A stretch of 64,000 bases of DNA, from positions 80,349-144,348 of the forward strand of contig SZZY01000011.1 of assembly GCA_009830035.1 (NCBI GenBank), in the 5' to 3' direction. This document shows, one piece after another, positions 1-9,159 of the stretch. The notes beneath the pieces are model-generated. The model ran no database searches. It saw nothing but the letters and a program-made list of their open reading frames with translations, and was not told where the DNA came from. Both the position numbers and the translations under genes were made by a program. The DNA comes from Pantoea sp. Eser. GTDB taxonomy: Bacteria; Pseudomonadota; Gammaproteobacteria; Enterobacterales; Enterobacteriaceae. Numbering within the stretch: the stretch's first letter is position 1; each line of letters starts with the position of its first letter.

Positions 1-409
1 TGATCTGGCGAACGGTGCTGATACCTGCCAGAGGCAGAAAGAAGCCAAAGTGATCGGGAAAGTCTTTAAAGGCGCAAGCGATCGTCTGGCCGCTTGCGAG
101 ATCTTCGGCTTCGAAATCTTTGCCATCCGTTGCGAGGATGAATTTCACCTTGTCTTTAGCTGTCGCCGAACTGGCCTTCAGCGCTGCCAGCATTTGTGTC
201 GCCTGCCCTGCTTCGCAGGCCAGAAGGTGGATGTTGCTGGTCTGGAGAACACCGCCCAAGTCAGACTTATTCGAAGCCCCGGCACGCAGGCGTTTTATAG
301 TCGTTGCCTTATTGCCAAAGGCCTCAAGGAAAGCATAAGGAAAATCTACGGGGTCAAATGGGTGTTCCGCAAGATCCGTGATAGCTTTTTCGATTACTAC
401 TGCGTTCAT
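1..409 (-). CDS. DNA methyltransferase (restriction-modification type), N-terminal part, runs off window
   Basis: The minus strand reads open from an ATG at 409 to the window edge, about 136 codons, starting MNAVVIEKAI. An in-frame ATG six codons upstream (427) is the alternative start. The text contains SNKSDLGGVLQTSNIHLLAC and, later, DHFGFFLPLAGISTVRQI, which I recognise as the N-terminal region of large class I SAM-dependent DNA methyltransferases related to Eco57I-type restriction-modification enzymes. The catalytic NPPY motif would lie outside the window. It is probably ICE cargo for restriction or self-protection. Whether the full gene is intact cannot be judged. The family call rests on recalled similarity. 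Confidence 0.7.
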   Translation of the reverse strand, partial: MNAVVIEKAITDLAEHPFDPVDFPYAFLEAFGNKATTIKRLRAGASNKSDLGGVLQTSNIHLLACEAGQATQMLAALKASSATAKDKVKFILATDGKDFEAEDLASGQTIACAFKDFPDHFGFFLPLAGISTVRQI

Positions 410-467
410 TGGCTTAGAGCTCTCCATTGAAGCGTGGCTGCCTTGCTATTGTCCTTCTGCAGTAAAC

Positions 468-842
468 TCATGTCTTGTCCTGCATTTTTTTGGCCATTTT
501 TGACGTCAAGTTTAACAGAATAGAGCTAAGCCCTATAGCAGATTCAACCTGCCACAAGAGTGTTCCGCATAACACACTGTTGCAAGTTTCTGGTGAGAAT
601 TGTTGCTTCAAGAAAAGGCTTCGAACTAATATTAAAGCTTCATGGTACTTGGGGGCAACTGATCTCATGACATATGAGGTAGCTATACGCTGATTCCTTC
701 CGTCAATGTTCATGACTATCTTGCAACATCTGACCTGCTCCCCGTCCGTCGAGCCAAATGAACCATCTGATACTAAATAACTGTGCCTAATACCGCTACA
801 CCTGCCATTTACTGGCATGTGGTAGCTGCGGAAAAGCAACAC
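468..842 (-). CDS. Hypothetical ORF upstream of the methyltransferase
   Basis: A 124-codon frame, starting GTG, with no family I recognise and no convincing ribosome-binding site. Its stop overlaps, by ATGA, a 21-codon frame (471-406), whose own stop overlaps the methyltransferase ATG at 409 in the same way. Such chained overlaps are typical of co-translated genes, but composition is poor and cysteine is frequent, so this may be an accidental frame. I keep it only because of the two coupled junctions. Confidence 0.25.
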   Translation of the reverse strand: MLLFRSYHMPVNGRCSGIRHSYLVSDGSFGSTDGEQVRCCKIVMNIDGRNQRIATSYVMRSVAPKYHEALILVRSLFLKQQFSPETCNSVLCGTLLWQVESAIGLSSILLNLTSKMAKKMQDKT

Positions 843-1289
843 ATCGCAAGCCTGATGTAGCGCAGTCTAGTTGAGAGAACAGCACCAGTCCCTTGTCACG
901 CAAGGGTTAGCCAAACATGGAGCACCATTTCGAGCAGCTATTTAGTCTTGAACAATCAATTCAGCACCACTCCCGGTTATATCTTTAGTGATGAACTGAT
1001 TCTAGCTAACTAAAATAGGTGTGAAATGCTCGCCCTAACACACTGCGGACGGAAATGCGACCCCGAAGATCGGCTATAACTTATTAAAAATTAATTTTCT
1101 AATAAAATACACTGGCCGAAACTCTAAGAGTTTGCAGCATGAGCACCTGCTGCTCGCACAATTTGAGTATACCTATTAATTACCTTTCGATTCATTGACA
1201 TATTGTAAGAATGTTACCATTCAAAAGATACGCAAATCGATGTGACTATTTAAATATTACCGCCGGAGGAAACTTATTCATATTTGGAT
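843..1289. other. AT-rich non-coding stretch
   Basis: No credible gene on either strand. A short stem (ccctt..aaggg, about 890-906) is visible. The stretch around 1080-1110 is very AT-rich and could hold a promoter, but no clear -35/-10 pair was chosen. It separates the methyltransferase side from the IS3 remnant. Confidence 0.4.
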
Positions 1290-1719
1290 ATCTTCGTGTA
1301 TCTAATAAGAAACAGGCCATAGGATAATGCTTTTTGTGTTTCCCGATTAACGAGAACTATTCAGGGAGTCTGACATCAAGAATGTGGTAGCTTTTTTAGT
1401 ATTTCATACTCAATTTCAATACGCCGTAGCTTTTTCTTCAGCTCACGTATTTCGGGCTGTTCCGGGGAATGGGAGGGGCTTTGGGCGTTTTCTCCTGTCG
1501 TTCATCAAGCAACTGTTTTATCCACAGCATCATGGTAAAAAGACCAACATCCATAGTACTTGCCGCATTTGCAACGGTGTAGTTCTGGTCAAGGACCAGT
1601 TGAGCAGATTCGCGTTTAAACTCTGCGCTGAAATTCCTTCTTTTCATTAGGACACCTGGATTGTTCTGAAATTAGCAGATCACCTCTGTTCAGGTAGACA
1701 AAATCAGTGTGCCACTACA
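1290..1719 (-). mobile_element. IS3-family (IS911/ISEhe3-like) remnant with broken orfA
   Basis: On the minus strand from 1647 a frame begins [19 protein letters not shown] and continues [17 protein letters not shown], the N-terminal helix-turn-helix of IS911-type OrfA. A frameshift near 1450 moves the rest into another frame ([18 protein letters not shown]). The gene ends with LMSDSLNSSR and a stop at 1347, the usual C-terminus. A few codons of OrfB (LIGK..KHYP) follow before similarity stops near 1290. The terminal sequence TGTAGTGGCACACTGA ends at 1719 and matches the outer end of ISEhe3-like elements as I recall them. The orfB catalytic part and the other end are missing, so the element is dead. 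Confidence 0.8.
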
Positions 1720-1791
1720 GAGTTACACATAAACTCGGCTTCATCTTCAATATGCGTAATGCTTAGGAGGTTACTGGCCTTGAGGTGCTTT

Positions 1792-2586
1792 CTACCCTTC
1801 TAAATGAACAACCAACTCATCCAAAAGCGACTTTGATGAGGCCGTGAGGAAGCTACCGCCGTATAATAAGTCAGTATCGATACCATTTATATTGGCACAG
1901 GCTACACCCGCCTCTCTCATACAGGGTATTAATGCCGCGATATCCCAAGGCTTCATAATAGTATCAATAGCCGCATCAATACGCCCCATAGCAACCATAA
2001 CGTGCTGATAGCAGTCATTGATAAACACAGTATCTCTTGCTGAATTAACTACATTAGATAAATTATAAGCTTTTATGCCCTCTCGGCTGTCAAATGTAGT
2101 ACTGTGAATACCTGAGATTGAAACTACGGCACTCGCTAGATTTTTCTTTGTAACCGACTCTGTCCATACCCTGACCGGCTCTTCATCCCCATTTTGTAAC
2201 CAGCACCCACCATTTTTGGAAGCAAAAATTATCTGTTTTAATGCAGGAAATGAAATCACGCCTATGATCGGTTCGCTGTTTTCCACATAAGAAATGAGAG
2301 TACTAAAGAGGGGAACGCCATAAAGAAACGCTCTGGTCCCATCAATTGGATCAATGACCCAACCTGTTGTAAAACGTTCATGAATTTTTGAGCCAAATTC
2401 CTCGCCCATTATCGCGATATCAGGTTTTTTAGACATGAGAAACTTTCTGATTTCTTTTTCCACAAACAGGTCGGTTTGGGTCACCAACGAATTATCGGCC
2501 TTAATGTCGAAGGATTTGGCGGTCACAAATGCTTTAACCGTATGAGAACGTGTCATTTTGACGGCCTCCAATGCAATATCTAACAT
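1792..2586 (-). CDS. Inositol-monophosphatase-family phosphatase
   Basis: Intact, 264 aa. Metal-binding motifs of the family are in order: TD at 38-39, GEE at 61-63, DPIDGT at 79-84 and WD at 214-215. The family uses two or three Mg ions to remove phosphate from inositol-1-phosphate, histidinol phosphate, sugar phosphates or PAP. GGAG sits 5 bases before the ATG. It is the last gene of a minus-strand run with the Nudix, DegT and Gfo/Idh genes (48 bp downstream of the Nudix stop). This suggests dephosphorylation of an amino-sugar or cyclitol phosphate made by its neighbours. Substrate is inference; a histidinol-phosphatase-like activity is an alternative. Base composition is lower in GC than the chromosome to the right. 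Confidence 0.88.
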   Translation of the reverse strand: MLDIALEAVKMTRSHTVKAFVTAKSFDIKADNSLVTQTDLFVEKEIRKFLMSKKPDIAIMGEEFGSKIHERFTTGWVIDPIDGTRAFLYGVPLFSTLISYVENSEPIIGVISFPALKQIIFASKNGGCWLQNGDEEPVRVWTESVTKKNLASAVVSISGIHSTTFDSREGIKAYNLSNVVNSARDTVFINDCYQHVMVAMGRIDAAIDTIMKPWDIAALIPCMREAGVACANINGIDTDLLYGGSFLTASSKSLLDELVVHLEG

Positions 2587-2634
2587 ATACGCTCCAAAGA
2601 GGCTGGATCACGTACTATGAACCAGCCGATAAAG

Positions 2635-3066
2635 TCAATTAGCCTTGAGCACTCTAAGCATAAAACCGTCAAGATTATTTAAAAAAGTGTCTATCCTTGA
2701 GAATATGTATTCTGAATGCTCATCGCTTAGCTGCACATCTCCGCTACAGCGTACCCTGAAATTTAGTTGCAAACATTTATTATCCTTTGCAAGATAATCA
2801 ACGGCACTTACAAAATCGCCAACATCAAAAACCTCTAAATTGGTCTCTTCATTAATTTCGCGCTTAAGCGCTTGAAGCATAGACTCGCCCTCTTCAATGC
2901 CCCCTGAAGGTATTTCCCAAGAGTCAGGCATAAACTCATGCTTAGAGCGTTTCAAGAAAAGAACTCTATCGTCATTTCCGGCGACGCTAATTATACCGCC
3001 GACAACGATTCGATCATATTTGTCCATAGAGTCTAATATGTCATGAGGAACTAAACGCTCAATCAT
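2635..3066 (-). CDS. Nudix hydrolase
   Basis: Intact, 143 aa. The Nudix box spans residues 55-77 and fits Gx5Ex7REUxEExGU (G55, E61, R69, E70, E73, E74) except that the last glycine is asparagine. The family cleaves nucleoside diphosphates linked to another group, including nucleotide sugars. Its ATG overlaps the stop of the aminotransferase gene by four bases (ATGA), so the two are translationally coupled. A role in hydrolysing a nucleotide-sugar, or in housecleaning of the pathway, is inferred from context only. Confidence 0.88.
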   Translation of the reverse strand: MIERLVPHDILDSMDKYDRIVVGGIISVAGNDDRVLFLKRSKHEFMPDSWEIPSGGIEEGESMLQALKREINEETNLEVFDVGDFVSAVDYLAKDNKCLQLNFRVRCSGDVQLSDEHSEYIFSRIDTFLNNLDGFMLRVLKAN

Positions 3067-4262
3067 TTCCTATACAACTCCGCGACCGAATTAATGATTG
3101 ATAAGTAGTTATCAATAAAAGCATAGCGCTCCTCACCATACCAAACGTCTAACTTAAACATGCTGTTATGGAATTTAATAGCATTCTCAAAATTGTGTTT
3201 TTCAACACGCACCTTATCGGAATACTCCTGCGATATTTTATGTGGAGAGTGAAATAAGAAATATCCATTAATTGGACAGGTCGATCCCGGAATATCGGCT
3301 TCTACAGCACCCAGCTCATTCAATTTCTTGACAAAATCGTGGAGATTAACAGTAAATTTAGTCTCATCAAACATAACTGGCAATGCATACCATGCTGGGT
3401 TGGCTTTGTCAGGAATACGTGCGACCTTCAAACCATCGATTGCCTCGATACCTTTTTTCATCAACATTGCCGTTTCTCGCTTTTCTTCCATCATTTGCTC
3501 AAAATGAGCCATCTGCGGCATAACAACAGCAGCTCCCAGAGGATGCATACGCAAATTCAGGCCGGTACCAGTAATAGCAAAATCCTTTAAATCTTCGTCA
3601 TGCACTTCTTTTTTGGCACGTTTGTTGAAATGCCCAACCAAGACAGCCCTTTCATACATTCTACGGTGTTTGGTTGCGAAGAAACCACCTTCGCCTGAAG
3701 TAAGGATCTTTTTACCCTGGAAACTCCAGGCCGAACCATCGCTGAAACTACCAATCATTTTACCATCCCAGGTCGCACCGTGGGCATGTGAACTGTCCTC
3801 AAGGAGTAGCAGGTTATGGCGTTTACAAATATTGATAAGCGCATCCATATCACATGGAATGCCCCACATGTGAGTAACAACTACAGCCTTTGTTTTGCTG
3901 GTAATTAAGGCCTCCACGGCCTTAGGATCAACATTACCATTATCTCCGCAATCGGCGAATTTCAGCTCAGCCCCAAGCTGATGAAGAGGTGAACAGGTTG
4001 CAAAAAAAGTATAACTCGGAACGATAACCTCATCTCCATGAGCAATGCCAGCACCGTAAAACATCGAGAATAAAGCAGTTGTACCAGAATTAACTGCGAT
4101 GGCATTTTCTACGTCAAACTTCCTTTTGAACTCTCCTTCAAGACGCTCATAGATACCTCCATTATCATAAATTGAGATATCCTCAAGAAGCTGACTTTGC
4201 ACACTAGATTTTATTTCATTAGAAATTTTTGGATGTGAAAATTTAGAGTATTGAGTATTCAT
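3063..4262 (-). CDS. DegT/DnrJ/EryC1/StrS-family PLP-dependent aminotransferase
   Basis: Intact, 399 aa, within the normal range for the family. The PLP-binding aspartate lies in LLEDSSHAHGA (D156). The Schiff-base lysine is K185 in FQGKKILTSGEGG, the hallmark of sugar aminotransferases and AHBA-synthase-like enzymes. AGGAG lies 7 bases before the ATG. Such enzymes transfer an amino group to a keto-sugar or ketocyclitol made by a dehydrogenase. The gene just upstream (4277-5239) encodes a Gfo/Idh/MocA oxidoreductase and could supply that ketone. The arrangement recalls NtdA/NtdC of Bacillus kanosamine synthesis and RifK/RifL, but the substrate is not visible from sequence. Confidence 0.9.
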   Translation of the reverse strand: MNTQYSKFSHPKISNEIKSSVQSQLLEDISIYDNGGIYERLEGEFKRKFDVENAIAVNSGTTALFSMFYGAGIAHGDEVIVPSYTFFATCSPLHQLGAELKFADCGDNGNVDPKAVEALITSKTKAVVVTHMWGIPCDMDALINICKRHNLLLLEDSSHAHGATWDGKMIGSFSDGSAWSFQGKKILTSGEGGFFATKHRRMYERAVLVGHFNKRAKKEVHDEDLKDFAITGTGLNLRMHPLGAAVVMPQMAHFEQMMEEKRETAMLMKKGIEAIDGLKVARIPDKANPAWYALPVMFDETKFTVNLHDFVKKLNELGAVEADIPGSTCPINGYFLFHSPHKISQEYSDKVRVEKHNFENAIKFHNSMFKLDVWYGEERYAFIDNYLSIINSVAELYRK

Positions 4263-4276
4263 GATTATATCTCCTA

Positions 4277-5239
4277 TTATGCAGCAACATTAAAATTACT
4301 ATTTTTAAAAGCTTTTTCTAAAATACGCATCAGTGACATTGAGCTACTTAGATTCCTTTCAAACCCTGCCTCGCCACTGTTAAAGAGGAAATCTTGATAC
4401 ATTCTAACGAACGGTGAGGTGTGATCAACCTCAAGAGACTTAACAACTACCTGATTTTTATTTTTGATGGTGACGCATTTTTTATCACAATGAAAAATTT
4501 TATTTTTACCATAAGCTGTAATGTCTTCATGCTTTTCAATTTCTACGCATGAGATATAGGCAAAAATAATTACACCGTCGCACTCGAGCTCAACAAAAGC
4601 TATATCATCTACGTTGTAATTATCTCCTGATGAATTTATTAAACGTGCATGATTTATGGCTACATCTTTACCATCAAACAAATAATTTACGATATCAACA
4701 ACGTGGTATCCCATATCTAGCCAAACACCACCTCCCGATGTTGAGAATTGACTTCGCCAGTTAGCATTGGGATTTTTACTAGGGATTGTATATCTAATCG
4801 TTAACTGTGAAATTTTTTCACCTGACTCATGAATCTCGTTCTTGAGTAACTCATAGGCAGGCGTATATCTCTTCTGACAAACTGTGAATATCTTAAAGTT
4901 TTTACCGCGAGAATAGTCGCTAAATATTTTTGCTTGTGTTAGAGTAAGAGCAAAAGGTTTTTCCTTGATTATTTTTAAAGGATAATCACTGCAGTATTCT
5001 AAAACTTCATGATACATATTATGGGGCAAAGCGATGACTAGCGTATCAGGCCGAACTTTCTCTATCAATGCTTTATAGCAGTTATAAGCAGGAACTTCAT
5101 AGTTAAGTATTTTTTGTGCGCTATCTATATTTACTGAAGATATATCGCACAAAGCATGTACTTTGATGCCTAGTGAGACCATGGCAGGTATATGTTCCTT
5201 AAGCACAATATTTCCACATCCGATCACAGCAACTTTCAT
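4277..5239 (-). CDS. Gfo/Idh/MocA-family NAD(P)-dependent oxidoreductase
   Basis: Intact, 320 aa from the ATG at 5239. I chose this start because AAGGAG sits 8 bases upstream and the Rossmann motif VAVIGCGN follows at residues 3-10; an in-frame ATG 18 codons upstream lacks both. EKP at 93-95 carries the usual catalytic lysine, and the later GVWLDMGYHVVDI supplies the D-x3-H motif. The family oxidises a sugar or cyclitol hydroxyl with NAD(P). It lies 14 bp upstream of the aminotransferase. The pair would make an amino sugar by oxidation then transamination (inference). Strongly AT-rich codon use suggests transfer from a lower-GC donor. Confidence 0.9.
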   Translation of the reverse strand: MKVAVIGCGNIVLKEHIPAMVSLGIKVHALCDISSVNIDSAQKILNYEVPAYNCYKALIEKVRPDTLVIALPHNMYHEVLEYCSDYPLKIIKEKPFALTLTQAKIFSDYSRGKNFKIFTVCQKRYTPAYELLKNEIHESGEKISQLTIRYTIPSKNPNANWRSQFSTSGGGVWLDMGYHVVDIVNYLFDGKDVAINHARLINSSGDNYNVDDIAFVELECDGVIIFAYISCVEIEKHEDITAYGKNKIFHCDKKCVTIKNKNQVVVKSLEVDHTSPFVRMYQDFLFNSGEAGFERNLSSSMSLMRILEKAFKNSNFNVAA

Positions 5240-5302
5240 TGTATACTCCTTGTCTTGTCGAAAAACATGAACCACACATATAAGAAAATGCATGTATTTT
5301 AA

Positions 5303-6280
5303 TCAAAAACGAGAAGAAAAAGAGTTTTGTATACATCCCCTAATTATCTCATTTTTAATATTATATTTCATGCGTTTATGATAAAGAACGACATATAGCA
5401 CCTCGATTCTTTTAAGAATATTGTCAGAGAGAGGAATATCCAGCTTAACCATATTTTCTAAATTATTAATTATATATGGCCAGCAATAGGTTGGAGCTAT
5501 CGCGATTCGATGTTCATCAGGATTTGCTGCTAGCTGAACAGCATGTATAAAGTTCGCGACAACCAGTGTTATTTTTCTTTTATAACCAATCTGATTTAAG
5601 CATGTATCTAGAACCCATTCTTTTTTATTTTCCCAAGAAATACCTATATGTTCATACTTGATAAAAGAATTAAAACACCATTCCTCAGATAAAATAGGGT
5701 GATCTTTATGTACATATACAGATGGTACATCACGAAAAAGAACGTCATAACAAATATTAATCGGCAATTTATCTGGGTGATACCTTGATTCTATACATGA
5801 CTCTAATCCACATACCCCAACATCAGATTTTCCATGTATTATCTCTGAAATGGAATTATAATTCCAATTCGATATATTAATTTCCAAACATTGAGCATCC
5901 ATCAGCTTATGTAAATCTGATGATATATTAGTAAGTAAAACTGTTAGAAAGTGCTCTTCCAATATCAGGTTAATCCTTTCTCCATTCCAATCTGGCATAC
6001 TTTTCATTTGACTGATGAATTTTGCAGTAGAAAGCAAATCTTCGATCATCGGATATAATTGTTCTGCAAACGGAGTAGGTATCAATTCATTTGGAGTTTG
6101 AATAAAAATCTCATCGTCATACCAAGATCTTAACTTAGCTAAATTTTTTGAGATCGTTGAAGGATTGACACCAAGTCTTTTGGATGCCCCCCTGACTGAA
6201 CGCTCCACGTATATAACAGAGAAACTTTCAAGCATCTTAAAATCGAAGCCTTTCAACAACGAGTCCATCACAATCACCAT
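5303..6280 (-). CDS. LysR-family transcriptional regulator
   Basis: Intact, 325 aa; an alternative ATG lies four codons in (6268). The N-terminal winged helix-turn-helix reads RGASKRLGVNPSTISKNLAK (about 30-49), followed by a substrate-binding domain. It overlaps the 3' end of the MFS gene by 7 bp and precedes the Gfo/Idh gene by 63 bp on the same strand, so it probably belongs to the same unit. LysR regulators usually respond to a pathway metabolite; here perhaps a product or precursor of the amino-sugar cassette (inference). Codon use is markedly AT-rich. Confidence 0.85.
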   Translation of the reverse strand: MVIVMDSLLKGFDFKMLESFSVIYVERSVRGASKRLGVNPSTISKNLAKLRSWYDDEIFIQTPNELIPTPFAEQLYPMIEDLLSTAKFISQMKSMPDWNGERINLILEEHFLTVLLTNISSDLHKLMDAQCLEINISNWNYNSISEIIHGKSDVGVCGLESCIESRYHPDKLPINICYDVLFRDVPSVYVHKDHPILSEEWCFNSFIKYEHIGISWENKKEWVLDTCLNQIGYKRKITLVVANFIHAVQLAANPDEHRIAIAPTYCWPYIINNLENMVKLDIPLSDNILKRIEVLYVVLYHKRMKYNIKNEIIRGCIQNSFSSRF

Positions 6281-7461
6281 TTTTTATTAAAAACCCATTG
6301 GCGATATTGTATAACCACAAAAGAGATTAAACCACCCGGTGTTAAAATATACATTAAACTTTCACCAACATAATCGCCGACCCATGACACAATTAAAATA
6401 CAGATACCAGTAAATATTAACTGCACTGTATGGAGTACACCAGCAGCTTCCCCACCATTATCATCAAATGGTTCGAGTGCATAACCTAGACTAATTGAAA
6501 ATATAACTGCGTTCATCACACTTAATTACTGAAAAGCTAAAATAAGATACTGAAGCAAACTTTCATAACCAATCATATAAATACTTCAAGCACCTATTGT
6601 AAACATTAAAGAAGCCGATACCCTTAGCAGGGTAAGGTCAGAAAACATTTTTCGTAACTGTGGCAAAAGCGATGATGTACAAACGCTCAATAAAGCTAAA
6701 AGACCCATCCATACTCCGTATGCACCAACTTTTATGTTCAATTCACTAATAAGTATGACTGAGCTTGAGCTTACATAAAAGAATATGCAACCAAGGCTAA
6801 TGGAAGAAATTATCGCCATAGTGATAAAGTTCACACTAAGATAACCCGCCTCTTCCCTCTCGCCCCTCTCGCCCCTCTCGCCCCTCTCGCCAAAATTCTA
6901 TCCTTTTTTGTCATCGATGAAATAGTAGGAAAATATTAATAATACACACGAAAAAAAAGATATAAATAAAAAAATTAACGACCATCCATTCGTAATCAGC
7001 AGTGCCCCAAGGCTGGGAGCTATAATAGGTACTGTACAAGAAACCCCATTTAGCCTTGAATAAGCTTTAATTGTTAAACTCTTGTGTGATAGTTTTTCCT
7101 GGCTAGAGATTGAGCTATGATGTAACATACTCCGCTTCCAAAACCTTGCCATAAGAAAATTACTAAATTCCCTTTCAGTAAAATTAGCACAATACAAAGA
7201 TGCCAAAAAACATAACATGCAACCGAAGACGCAAACATATCTACTTTCAGTGACGTCTGAACATTTACCTGCGATAACTAAGCTTGTAGCTACGCCAATT
7301 AAATAAATAGCAAAAATCCATCCTAGTTTTTTCACTGATTTGTAAAAAACCAGCTATTTTATTTCGGGAGCAGCAACTAAATATAAGTCCAGTCCTAGTG
7401 GATAAAGCATCACTAAAAAACATATCACTATATGTATTATCACTAGTATTTTTTTATTCAT
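6274..7461 (-). pseudogene. MFS drug/sugar exporter (Bcr/MdtM-like), broken
   Basis: The start is an ATG at 7461 with AAAAGGAGT 11 bases upstream. The first helix reads VICFLVMLYPLGLDLYLV, as in DHA1 exporters. A TAG follows after codon 35, with a small loss before GWIFAIYLIGVATSLVIAGK (second helix, around 7320-7260). Three further pieces (7335-6898, 6834-6586, 6519-6274) carry recognisable helices in different frames. A 9-bp tandem repeat lies between the first two pieces. Total span fits one ~400-aa 12-TM transporter. As first gene of the cassette it was probably the exporter of the product. Breakage could mean the product is no longer exported. Confidence 0.75.
6855..6890. repeat. Four exact copies of a 9-bp tandem repeat
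   Basis: The unit ccctctcgc is repeated four times without mismatch inside the broken MFS gene, in otherwise AT-rich DNA. Nine bases is three codons, so copy changes would keep frame. The GC content of the repeat is unlike its surroundings. Confidence 0.95.
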
Positions 7462-8335
7462 ATAATGATTGACTCCTTTTAATGAAAGTTACCTTAGCCC
7501 ATCAAATGAGACATTTCAACGCATCATTAAGGAATTCATGTATTTCCAAATTGGCAACGCTCTACCTTACAAAAAAACCGTCTTTAACTCATGGCTGTTC
7601 TTATAATTTTATCTTCATAATCACCATCTATGATCACATAAAAAATGTATGACACCTGTAATTTAATATACATAAAATTAAGCATTTATGAGTTAATGAG
7701 CTTGTTGGATTTAGCGAAAAAATCCCATATTCAGGATTACCATCACAAATTTCATACACCTTTGGTTAGTTCATCCTTTAATTATCAAATTCGGATGTAA
7801 GCCACTTCAAAGTATGGAATTTCGGTATCTAGAAAAAAGAAATCAGAATTGATTTCCTCCCAAAATAGGTGCGAGATCAAAAAAAGCACCCTAGCTTTTT
7901 TAAGGCTTATAATATATTCCTCCTAACCTTGGTTATTCAACGAATAATGGGGTCTCTGCTTGTTATATTGCTGCCACCAGTATTCGACCTTTTTTTTTGC
8001 ATCTTTCAGTGAAAAAAACTAGTGTACATTCATGCGCTCGTCCCGAAAACTGCCATTAAATACTCGATTAGCGCATTACACTAAATAGTATGATTCTGGA
8101 TATGTTAGCAGCCATTGCCCGTAAATATTATTAGGTCATTAAAATAATGAAGATGGAAGGGATTACAATCGCTAAGATGAAAGGTAAGTACACGGGAACA
8201 AAAGCAGATGAGGAAAAGCACAGAATAATAAGAATACTTTTTTTAAAATGTAAAATCTTTAAACAAAACAGGAAGATTGGCTGGGTTTCCCAGAATGCCA
8301 GTTATTCGCTTGTCTAGAGGTACGGTTCAAGAAAT
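7462..8335. other. Long AT-rich non-coding region
   Basis: About 870 bp with no convincing coding frame. It holds the Shine-Dalgarno of the MFS gene at its left end and must contain the promoter for the minus-strand cassette. Candidate TATAAT-like boxes are too many in such AT-rich DNA to choose one. A run of ten T residues stands near 7989-7998. The right part may contain the lost 3' end of the integrase gene, but I see no recognisable residues. Confidence 0.4.
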
Positions 8336-9111
8336 TTAAATAAGCCACAGCCCTGATTGTGCTGTGGCATAACGTAAGCTATGCGGTGCATTTTTACCAT
8401 TCATTCCGGCTTCTCTTACAATATTTCGGTAGCGTTCAATCGCGGTATTCAGGGAGGGTTTATCAATCAGCTTTCCGTTATGCTCATTCACATACCCAAT
8501 TGCCTTGTCGAGAATTGACAGAACTTTCTCACGATTAAAGACTGTCGTTTCTCTCGGTCGTCCACCTTTCGTGCCAAAAACAACTCGTACATGCTCCTGA
8601 TTATTAATTAATGCTTGCCTCCAAGTTTTTAAGGATTTTGCAGACTGAACAGTTTCTTCTGTCCTCACCCCAAGGTATCTGGAAAAAAGTTGTACCGCGA
8701 GAGCAACTCCTTCATCTTTTTTTAGCGCAAAATTAACAACTGTATTAAGTTTTTCATCTGTAATAGGGAGTTTAGTGCCTTCCCGGTTAGCACCAGATAT
8801 TTCGAGTGCCTGATTGCTCAGGCTGTTATGATTTTGATCGGCCAGTTTATTTCTTCCTGCTGATAACAAGATAGATCTGATTGCGGACATTTCATTCTGT
8901 AGCGTCCTGAGAGAATGATTGTCTGCTTTCTTGCTCGCCATGTATTTTTCAATATGGGAAGTTTTAATATGTTTTACGTCCCTGATCTGGATATTCAGTT
9001 CAGACAGCCGTTCAGAAAACCGTTCTGCAATTCTTGATCGGTCGGCCACTGTTTTATAACTTCCCCGTCCCTGACGAGCAAGTGTGACAAGTTGTTGCTG
9101 AATCTCGACAT
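8336..9111 (-). pseudogene. ICE integrase-domain protein (tyrosine recombinase fold), truncated
   Basis: The likely start is the ATG at 9111 (MSRFSNNL), with GGAG 7 bases upstream. A frameshift near 9080 moves the protein into the frame ADRSRIAERFSERL. The body includes NIQIRDVKHIKTSHIEKYMA (core-binding domain) and VVFGTKGGRPRETTV (catalytic-domain start). It stops just after HSLRYA, the HxxR-type box, so the downstream segment and the nucleophilic tyrosine are lost. This family of accessory integrase-like proteins is common in SPI-7-class ICEs of enterobacteria. Recombinase activity is not expected. Confidence 0.75.
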
Positions 9112-9159
9112 TTCAATATCTCCAAAGGCATACACGTCCCTGTGCTTGTAAACGAAGCA

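Noticed and set aside
1384..1650. Plus-strand 88-codon frame over the IS3 remnant
   Set aside because: The minus strand carries IS911-type OrfA from start to the SDSLNSSR end; the plus frame is its shadow.
7980..8000. T-run as a terminator
   Set aside because: No stem precedes the T-run on the plus strand, and none matches on the minus strand.
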